A stretch of DNA of 64,000 bases from contig NZ_CP107958.1 of the NCBI RefSeq assembly GCF_036075115.1, positions 806,001 to 870,000 of the forward strand. The letters are read 5' to 3'. How positions within the stretch are numbered: position 1 is the stretch's first letter; each line of letters opens with the position of its first letter. The notes below the pieces were generated by a model. It was not told where the DNA came from. It did not search any database and worked only from the letters and a program-made list of their open reading frames with translations. This document shows, in pieces, positions 55,710-64,000 of the stretch. This DNA is from Streptomyces sp. NBC_00377 (GTDB taxonomy: Bacteria; Actinomycetota; Actinomycetes; Streptomycetales; Streptomycetaceae). The translations under genes and the position numbers were made by a program.

Positions 55710-57505
55710 ATGAAGGTCGTGCCCGACGACGGGCTTTCGCTGGCCGCCGAGTTCCCTGACGCGAACCTTGAGCAGTGGCAACGCCTCGTGGCGGGTGTCC
55801 TGCGCAAGTCGGGCAGGGAGGTCTCGGACACGGCAGCCGAGGAGGCTCTGTCCACCGCGCTGGAGGACGGGCTCCGGGTCCGGCCCCTGTACACCGCGGA
55901 CGATCCCGCTCCCGACCCCGGCCTGCCCGGTTTCGCGCCCTTCGTGCGCGGTGCCCGGGCGGAGGGGAACACCGTCGGCGGCTGGGACGTGCGGCAGCAG
56001 CACACGGCCGGCGGCGCGGTCCTCGCCGACCTGGAGAACGGCGTCACGTCACTGTGGCTGGTGCTGGGCGAGGGCGGTGTGCCGCTCTCCTCCCTCGGCG
56101 CGGTCCTCGAAGGCGTCCATCTCGACCTGGCGCCCGTCGTCCTGGACGCCGGAGGCGACGTCGAGGCCGCCGCGCAGGGGCTGCTGCGGCTGTACGAGGA
56201 GCGGGGCGTCGCCCGGGAGGCGGCGCGCGGCAACCTGGGTGCGGACCCGCTGGGCCACGAGGCCCGTACCGGCCGGCCCGCCGACTTCGCGCCCGTGGCC
56301 GGCCTCGCGCGCAGGTGCGCCGAGGCGTATCCGGGGCTGCGGGCGCTGACCGTGGACGCGCTGCCGTATCACGAGGCCGGCGGCTCCGCCGCGCAGGAGC
56401 TCGGCAGTTCGATGGCGACCGCGGTGGCCTACCTGCGGGAGCTGACCGAGGCCGGCCTGCCCGTGCGGCAGGCCTGCGCGCAGCTGGAGTTCCGGTACGC
56501 CGCCACGGCCGACCAGTTCCTGACCGTCGCCAAACTGCGTGCGGCCCGCCGCCTGTGGGCACGCGTCACCGAGGTCTGCGGGGCGCCCACCGGGCAGATC
56601 CAGCACGCCGTGACCTCGCCGGTGATGATGGCCCGGCGCGACCCCTGGGTGAACATGCTGCGCACGACCGTCGCCACGCTGGCGGCCGGGGTGGGCGGCG
56701 CCGACGCGGTGACCGTGCTGCCCTTCGACCACTCGCTCGGCCTGCCGGACGCCTTCGCGCGGCGCATCGCCCGCAACACCTCCACCATCCTCATCGAGGA
56801 GTCGCACCTGTCCCGGGTCATCGACCCGGCGGGCGGCTCCTGGTACGTGGAACGCCTCACCGACGAACTCGCCCGTGCGGGCTGGGAGTTCTTCCAGGAG
56901 ATCGAGCGGACGGGCGGCCAGGCGGCCGGTCTGCGCTCGGGCCGGATCGGCCAGGACCTGGCGGACACCTGGCAGGCGCGCAGCACGAAGCTCGCCCAGC
57001 GGCGCGAACCCGTCACCGGTGTCAGCGAGTTCCCGAACCTCGCCGAGCGTGCGGTGGAGCGCGCCCCCGCGCCGGCACCCCGTTCCGGCGGGCTGCCCCG
57101 GGTCCGGCGTGACGAGACCTACGAGAGGCTGCGCGCCCGGTCCGACGCCCATCTCGCGGCGACCGGATCACGCCCCCGTGTCCATCTCACCGCCCTCGGC
57201 CCGGCCGCCGCGCACACCGCCCGCCTCGGCTTCGCCGCGAACCTGTTCCAGGCCGGCGGCATCGAGCCCGTCACGGAGGGCTCCTTCGCGGACAGCGGCG
57301 CCACCGAGGTCTGTCTGTGCTCCAGCGACGCGCTGTACGAGGAGCAGGCGGCGGCCGTCGCCCAGGAGCTCAAGGACGCGGGCGCCTCGCACGTGTTCCT
57401 CGCGGGGCGTCCGGGCGGGTACCCGGGAGTCGACGCGTACGTCTTCGCGGGCTGCGACGCCGTCGCCGTGCTCTCCGCCGCCCTCGACCGCATGGGAGTG
57501 TCCTG

Positions 57506-57506
<1 letters not shown>
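55710..57506 (+). CDS. mutA: Methylmalonyl-CoA mutase, small (beta) subunit
   Basis: A 598-residue non-catalytic subunit of the adenosylcobalamin-dependent mutase that converts methylmalonyl-CoA to succinyl-CoA. It has the TIM-barrel body of the family ([50 protein letters not shown]) and a C-terminal cobalamin-like domain lacking the DxHxxG motif, as expected for MutA. ATG at 55710 begins the conserved N terminus. The stop shares one base with the next start (TGATG), so synthesis of the two subunits is coupled. It is divergent from ppk2 across 211 bases. Confidence 0.94.
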
Positions 57507-59680
<2,174 letters not shown>

Positions 59681-59685
59681 GCCCC

Positions 59686-60672
59686 ATGGCGATCGATGTG
59701 GACGCGTATGTGAAGGGGGTGCTCGACGGCAGGCGGGCCCTGGTGGCCCGTGCGATCACGCTGGTCGAGTCCACCCGGCCCGATCACCGCGCGCTGGCGC
59801 AGGGCCTGCTGACCGAGCTGCTCCCGCACAGCGGAAAGGCGCGGCGGATCGGGGTCAGCGGGGTGCCCGGCGTCGGCAAGTCGACGTTCATCGACGCGTT
59901 CGGCACCATGCTCACCGGGCTCGGGCACCGGGTCGCGGTGCTCGCCGTCGACCCGTCCTCCAGCCGCACCGGCGGCTCGATCCTGGGCGACAAGACGCGG
60001 ATGGAGCGCCTGGCCGTCGACCCGGCGGCCTTCGTCCGTCCGTCCCCGACCTCGGGGACGCTGGGCGGGGTGGCCAAGGCGACGCGCGAGTCGATCGTGG
60101 TGATGGAGGCCGCGGGCTACGACGTGGTCCTGGTGGAGACGGTGGGCGTCGGTCAGTCGGAGACGGCGGTCGCGAACATGGTCGACTCCTTCCTGCTGCT
60201 CACCCTCGCCCGCACCGGCGACCAGCTCCAGGGCATCAAGAAGGGCGTCCTGGAACTGGCCGACGTGATCGCCGTCAACAAGGCGGACGGTCCGCACGAG
60301 CGCGACGCCCGCGCGGCCGCCCGGGAGCTGTCGGGCGCCCTGCGGCTGATGCACGGCCGGGACGCCGCCTGGACCCCGCCGGTCCTCAGTTGCAGCGCCC
60401 GCGAGGCGGCCGGCCTGGACACCGTCTGGGACCGTCTCGAACAGCACCGCGGCCTGCTCGACTCCACCGGCCGGCTCGCCGCCAAGCGCCGCGAGCAGCA
60501 GGTCGACTGGACCTGGGCCATGGTCCGCGACGAGCTGCTCGGCCGTCTGCACTCGGCCCCGGCGGTCCGGGCCCTCGCACCCGAGCTGGAACAGCGGGTC
60601 AGGGACGGTGAGTTGACGGCCACGCTGGCCGCCGAGCGCATCCTGAGGGTGTTCGGAGGAGGAGAGGGCTGA
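59686..60672 (+). CDS. meaB: Methylmalonyl-CoA mutase chaperone GTPase MeaB
   Basis: A 328-residue G3E-type GTPase that protects and reactivates the mutase and gates cofactor loading. Motifs: P-loop GVPGVGKSTFID, AVDPSSSRTGGSILGDKTRM, SPTSGTLGGVAKAT, VLVETVGVGQSE and VNKADG. Start ATG is 5 bases after the mutB stop, giving a clear three-gene operon. The downstream gap 60673-60878 has GC-rich short palindromes (possible terminator) and a promoter-like pair for the next gene. Confidence 0.95.
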   Translation: MAIDVDAYVKGVLDGRRALVARAITLVESTRPDHRALAQGLLTELLPHSGKARRIGVSGVPGVGKSTFIDAFGTMLTGLGHRVAVLAVDPSSSRTGGSILGDKTRMERLAVDPAAFVRPSPTSGTLGGVAKATRESIVVMEAAGYDVVLVETVGVGQSETAVANMVDSFLLLTLARTGDQLQGIKKGVLELADVIAVNKADGPHERDARAAARELSGALRLMHGRDAAWTPPVLSCSAREAAGLDTVWDRLEQHRGLLDSTGRLAAKRREQQVDWTWAMVRDELLGRLHSAPAVRALAPELEQRVRDGELTATLAAERILRVFGGGEG

Positions 60673-60792
60673 GAGCCGCCGGCCCGGCGGTCCCGACCGG
60701 CGGGGCGAGGCGACCGGGCGCCGGGCGGGCCGACCGCCTGCTCAGGGGGGCGCCCCGCCGCCCTCCGGGCTCAAAAGATCTTCGCGGCAGCG

Positions 60793-60821
60793 TTGCTCTT
60801 CCGACCGTATTGTGACGTAAT
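60793..60821 (+). promoter_or_regulatory. Probable promoter of the PAS-GAF-PP2C gene
   Basis: TTGCTC (60793-60798) and CGTAAT (60816-60821) are separated by 17 bases in an A/T-richer stretch about 60 bases before the ATG at 60879. The match is moderate. Confidence 0.4.
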
Positions 60822-60878
60822 CGAATCTCAGGAACGGATCTTGGCGGTGCCCCCGCCGCGCCGGAAGGAGCGGCTGGC

Positions 60879-62930
60879 ATGCATGGGTATGCGGCGGACG
60901 GCGACGAGGTCACGGCGGCGCCCAGCGGCTTGCTGGACCTCCTGAAGGTCGCGGCCGTCGTGCTGGACGCGCGCGGGCACATCGCGCTGTGGAGCCCCGA
61001 GATCGAACAGCTGCTCGGCTACTCGGCGCAGGAGGCCCTGCGGCAACGCGCCGACACCCTCCTCGTCGCGCCCGGGAACCGGGCGCGGGGCCGGGAACTG
61101 TTCACGCAGGTCCGTTCGGGGGCCCGGTGGGCGGGTGTGTTCCCGCTGCGCCACCGGGACGGCACGGATCGCGCCGTGGAGTTCCGCACGATGCGGCTGC
61201 TCGACAGCGAGGGGCAGCCCCATCTGCTGGGACTCGCCACGGACGCGATGACGGTGCGCGGCGTGGAACGGGATCTGGCCCTCTCCCACAGTCTCGTCAA
61301 CCAGACCCCGGTCGGCATCGCCGTCTTCGACAACGATCTGCGCTGGGTGGGCGTCAATCCGTCGCTCGAGCGCATGAACGGCGTGTCCGAGGCGGCCGTG
61401 GTGGGCCGCCGGGTGGGCGAGGTGCTCCCGGACCTGGACGTGGAGGCGATCGAGGCCCGTATGCGGCATGTCCTGGCGACCGGCCGTCCGCTGCTCGACC
61501 AGCAGACCGTCGGGCGTACGGCCGCGCACGTCGAGGACCGCGCGTACTCCGAGTCCTATCACCGCATCGAGGACACGAACGGCCGGGTGCTCGGCCTCGC
61601 CATGGCCGTCCTGGACGTCTCCGAACGCCAGCAGGCCGCGGCCGAGGTCGCCCGGGCCCGCCAGCGCCTTTCCGTGATCGCGGACGCCGGGGTGCGGATC
61701 GGCACCACCCTGGACCTGCGGCAGACCGCGCGGGAACTGACCGACGTGACCGTCCCGCACGTGGCCGACCTGGCGGCCGTCGACATCCTGGAGTCCGTGG
61801 TGGCCCACGGGACCATCACGCCCGTGACGGGTCACGCCCCGGCCGAGTTCCGGGCGCTGGCCGTCGCCGCCGGGTACCCCACCGACGCCATCCACGCCGC
61901 CGACCCGGTCGGCGAGCTGGCCACCTACGGCCCCTCGCGCATCATCACCCGCTGTGTGCGCAGCGCCCGGCCGGTCCTGGTGGAGCGCGTGGAGGCGCGC
62001 ATGATGCGACGCATCGCCCGTGACGCGAACGCCGCTCGCACCCTGCACGCGGCAGGCGTCCACTCCTACCTGGCCCTGCCGCTGATGGCGCGGGGCAAGG
62101 TGCTCGGGACGCTCAGCCTGTACCGCACCGTCAACGAGCGGCCCTTCGACGAACAGGACCGGGTGCTCGCCTCGGAGCTCGCCGCGCGCGCCGCGATCTG
62201 CATCGACAACGCCCGCCTCTACGGACGGGAACGCACCACCGCCCTGACCCTCCAGCGCAGCCTGCTCCCGTCCGCGCCCGCCGCGCGGGAGGGACTGGAC
62301 ATCGCCGCCCGGTACCGCCCGGCTCTCAGCGAGGTCGGCGGTGACTGGTACGACGTGCTGCCCCTGGGGCCGCAGCGCACCGCTCTCGTCGTCGGGGACG
62401 TGATGGGCAAGGGCGTCCAGGCCGCCGCGATCATGGGTCAGCTGAGCAGCGCGACGCGGGCGCTGGCCCGGCTCGACCTCCCGCCTGCCGAGCTGATGCG
62501 GCACCTCGACGACATCGCCGGCTCGCTCGGCGACGCGATCGCCACCTGCGTCTACGCCGTGTGCGACCTGCGGCGCGGCATCTGCACCCTGTCCGGCGCG
62601 GGCCATCTCCCGCCGGTTCTGACCAGGCCGGACGGCACCACCGAACTGGTCGACATCCCCGGCGGCGTACCTCTGGGGGTGGGCGGGGTGGACTTCGGGA
62701 CCACGGAGCTGGAGCTCTCCGCGGGGTCGTTGCTCGCCCTCTACACGGACGGCCTGGTCGAGAACCGGGAGGACCCCATCGACACCGGCCTCACCACCCT
62801 GACCCGGCTCCTCCAGAGCACCGGCGGGGACTCCCTGGAGCAGACTGCCGACACCGTCCTCAGCGCCCTGAGTCCGGAGCCCGACGACGATGTCGCGCTC
62901 CTGCTGGCCCGGACCCGCCCGGCCGGCTGA
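60879..62930 (+). CDS. PAS-PAS-GAF-PP2C serine phosphatase
   Basis: A 683-residue soluble sensor phosphatase. Order: a first PAS-like domain (about 15-125: LDARGHIALWSPEIEQLLGY), a second PAS (about 135-245: NQTPVGIAVFDNDLRWVGVN), a GAF domain (about 260-440), then the linker ALTLQRSLLP and a SpoIIE/PP2C domain with EVGGDWYDVLPL, VGDVMGKGVQAAA, GAGHLPPVL, LALYTDGLVENRED and the final PDDDVALLLARTRP. There is no C-terminal HATPase kinase domain, unlike many Streptomyces relatives. GGAAGGAG precedes ATG 60879. Likely controls an anti-anti-sigma factor in response to a small ligand or redox state. Confidence 0.9.
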   Translation: MHGYAADGDEVTAAPSGLLDLLKVAAVVLDARGHIALWSPEIEQLLGYSAQEALRQRADTLLVAPGNRARGRELFTQVRSGARWAGVFPLRHRDGTDRAVEFRTMRLLDSEGQPHLLGLATDAMTVRGVERDLALSHSLVNQTPVGIAVFDNDLRWVGVNPSLERMNGVSEAAVVGRRVGEVLPDLDVEAIEARMRHVLATGRPLLDQQTVGRTAAHVEDRAYSESYHRIEDTNGRVLGLAMAVLDVSERQQAAAEVARARQRLSVIADAGVRIGTTLDLRQTARELTDVTVPHVADLAAVDILESVVAHGTITPVTGHAPAEFRALAVAAGYPTDAIHAADPVGELATYGPSRIITRCVRSARPVLVERVEARMMRRIARDANAARTLHAAGVHSYLALPLMARGKVLGTLSLYRTVNERPFDEQDRVLASELAARAAICIDNARLYGRERTTALTLQRSLLPSAPAAREGLDIAARYRPALSEVGGDWYDVLPLGPQRTALVVGDVMGKGVQAAAIMGQLSSATRALARLDLPPAELMRHLDDIAGSLGDAIATCVYAVCDLRRGICTLSGAGHLPPVLTRPDGTTELVDIPGGVPLGVGGVDFGTTELELSAGSLLALYTDGLVENREDPIDTGLTTLTRLLQSTGGDSLEQTADTVLSALSPEPDDDVALLLARTRPAG

Positions 62931-62946
62931 GGACGCCGGTCGCGTA

Positions 62947-62990
62947 CTGAGACAGAGGCGACCGGCTCACCGCGGCCGCCCCTGTCTCAG
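62947..62990 (+). terminator. Hairpin terminator after the PAS-GAF-PP2C gene
   Basis: CTGAGACAGAGGCG (62947-62960) pairs with 62977-62990 with one mismatch (13 of 14), about 17 bases after the stop codon. The loop is 16 bases. Confidence 0.7.
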
Positions 62991-63109
62991 GCGTCGGGCG
63001 GCGTGGCGGCGAGGTCGGCCGCCGTCGCGCACACGCGGCGTCCGACGCCCGAACGCCTCCGCCTCACCCGGTAACCGCGTCGGGCTTGCTTCCCCTGCCG
63101 GGCGCGCGT

Positions 63110-63125
63110 TGAGTACGCGTACTCA
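63110..63125. promoter_or_regulatory. 16-bp perfect palindrome upstream of the acyltransferase gene
   Basis: TGAGTACGCGTACTCA reads the same on both strands and lies 63 bases before the GTG start. A TTGAGT -35-like box overlaps its left half. A TetR/MarR-size operator is the simplest reading; no such regulator is encoded nearby in this window. Confidence 0.6.
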
Positions 63126-63187
63126 GGCGCGTTCCTCCCCCGCGGCACGACACTGGGGCTCCGATCGCCCTCACCGGAGGTTCCCTC

Positions 63188-63841
63188 GTGTTCAGCCGTG
63201 CCGTTCTCGCCCTGACACCGTTCTTCGGACGTCTCACGGTCACCAGTGAGATCAAGCTGCGTCTGCCCGCGGGGACCATCTTCGTGGCCAACCACGACTC
63301 CATGGCCGACCCCGCCGTCGTCATGGCCGCGCTGCGGCGGCTGGACCTGGAGCCGGTGGTGATGGCGACCGCGGGGCTGTGGCGCATACCGCTGCTCGGC
63401 AGGGCGCTGACCCGCGAGGGGCACATACCGGTCCACCGCCGTACGGCGCACGCGGCGCTGGCCCTGGACGCCGCCGCCGAAGCCCTGGCGGGCGGGCGGC
63501 ACGTCCTGCTCTACGGAGAGGGCCGGCTGCCGCGCCGCCGGGACGCGGCCGCCACCGCACCCGAACCGTTCCGCACGGGGCTCGCCCGCCTGGCCCGGGC
63601 GAGTGGCGCTCTGGTGGTGCCGGTGGGCCACGCGGGCGCCCGGCGGATCGCCTCGGGGTCGGCCGCGAAGCAGCTGGCGGGCACGTTGACGGCACCGGTC
63701 CGCAGACCGCACTGCCACGTCCATCTCGGCGCGCCGCTGCGGCTCCCCGCGGAGACGGAGCGCGGCACGGCGGCCGCCCGCCTCGCGGTCACCACGGCCT
63801 GGCGAACAGCGGCCCGCGCCGTGGGCGAACACCCGCGGTAG
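63188..63841 (+). CDS. PlsC-like 1-acylglycerol-3-phosphate acyltransferase
   Basis: A 217-residue protein of the LPLAT/PlsC superfamily, which transfers acyl chains to glycerolipids. The catalytic HX4D box is NHDSMAD (about residues 37-43), followed by ALTREGHIPVHR (substrate-binding arginine region) and GRHVLLYGEGRLPRR, where the usual FPEGTR is replaced by YGEGRL. The core PVGHAGARRI follows. GTG at 63188 is preceded by GGAGG. It stands alone behind a perfect palindrome and is probably regulated by a dedicated repressor. The last 159 bases of the window (63842-64000) show no gene. Confidence 0.82.
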   Translation: MFSRAVLALTPFFGRLTVTSEIKLRLPAGTIFVANHDSMADPAVVMAALRRLDLEPVVMATAGLWRIPLLGRALTREGHIPVHRRTAHAALALDAAAEALAGGRHVLLYGEGRLPRRRDAAATAPEPFRTGLARLARASGALVVPVGHAGARRIASGSAAKQLAGTLTAPVRRPHCHVHLGAPLRLPAETERGTAAARLAVTTAWRTAARAVGEHPR

Positions 63842-64000
63842 TCACCGCCGCACAGCGGGGACGAACACGGGGGCGAACCGCGCGGGACGGACGCCGGCCG
63901 ATCCGTGGCGTCGGCCTGGAGCGCGCACGCCCGACCCCGCAGCGGCGGCACCGCGTTGAGGACCCCGGCCCCCGCGGCAGGCGAACCCGAGGCGGCCGGC

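Overview
The window is high-GC actinobacterial DNA, almost certainly from a Streptomyces or a close relative such as Kitasatospora. The evidence is very strong G/C bias at third codon positions, many GTG and a few TTG starts behind GGAGG-type ribosome sites, two PF04672 methyltransferases, three PP2C/SpoIIE phosphatases, RICIN-tailed secreted glycosidases, a group 5 (1h) type [NiFe]-hydrogenase operon, and a rare TTA codon in one gene. No rRNA, tRNA, CRISPR array, transposase or phage module was seen. The mix of one large metabolic operon with sugar-degrading, regulatory and decayed genes suggests a chromosome arm or an arm/core border (inference).

Layout. 1-131: tail of an unidentified gene and its terminator. 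0.4-4.8 kb: M20 amidohydrolase, then a SRPBCC protein, a phytoene-desaturase-like flavoprotein and an SDR. 4.9-12 kb, mostly minus strand: class V aminotransferase fold protein, a small conserved protein, alpha/beta hydrolase, a membrane-anchored Mrr-type nuclease, MFS exporter, SAM methyltransferase, NDH-2-like flavoprotein. 12.2-12.8 kb: remnants of two hemicellulases, GH127 and GH43, fused back to back at a deletion scar; the hairpin downstream of the GH43 remnant survives. 12.8-15.7 kb: PP2C phosphatase, IclR regulator, orphan protein. 15.9-21.4 kb: ROK regulator divergent from a three-gene monosaccharide ABC transporter. 21.5-23.4 kb: LysR/SDR divergent pair. 23.4-27.1 kb: a two-gene secreted beta-1,3-glucanase operon (GH16 and a beta-helix GH55-like enzyme, both with RICIN domains) with a near-consensus promoter. 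27.2-32.7 kb: MhuD-like haem oxygenase, PP2C, small kinase, second PF04672 methyltransferase, WGR/beta-propeller fusion. 33-38.4 kb: phosphoglucomutase, tiny membrane protein, GH95-like glycosidase with a TTA codon, disordered hydrophilic protein.

38.4-53.4 kb is the most notable part: a minus-strand run of 15 genes reading hypX, small and large hydrogenase subunits, NifU-like protein, DUF5947-type protein, DUF6084-type protein, a 477-residue unknown, maturation endopeptidase, a 34-residue membrane peptide, hypA, hypB, hypF, hypC, hypD, hypE. Most neighbours overlap by 4 to 8 bases. It encodes a high-affinity, oxygen-tolerant, atmospheric-H2-oxidising type of enzyme plus its maturation machinery, including HypX, which supplies CO for the active site under aerobic conditions. 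The small subunit has Asp in place of a conserved proximal-cluster Cys. Five accessory proteins have no settled function, and these are the best candidates for undescribed biology here.

53.6-55.5 kb: zinc-ribbon protein and DUF6400-type protein with overlapping ends, then a polyphosphate kinase 2 with a 4-base frameshift. 55.7-60.7 kb: methylmalonyl-CoA mutase small and large subunits and the chaperone MeaB, linking propionyl/methylmalonyl-CoA to succinyl-CoA. 60.9-63.8 kb: a PAS-PAS-GAF-PP2C phosphatase and a PlsC-like acyltransferase behind a 16-bp perfect palindrome.

Gene names and start sites come from reading the sequence only; no database search was run.
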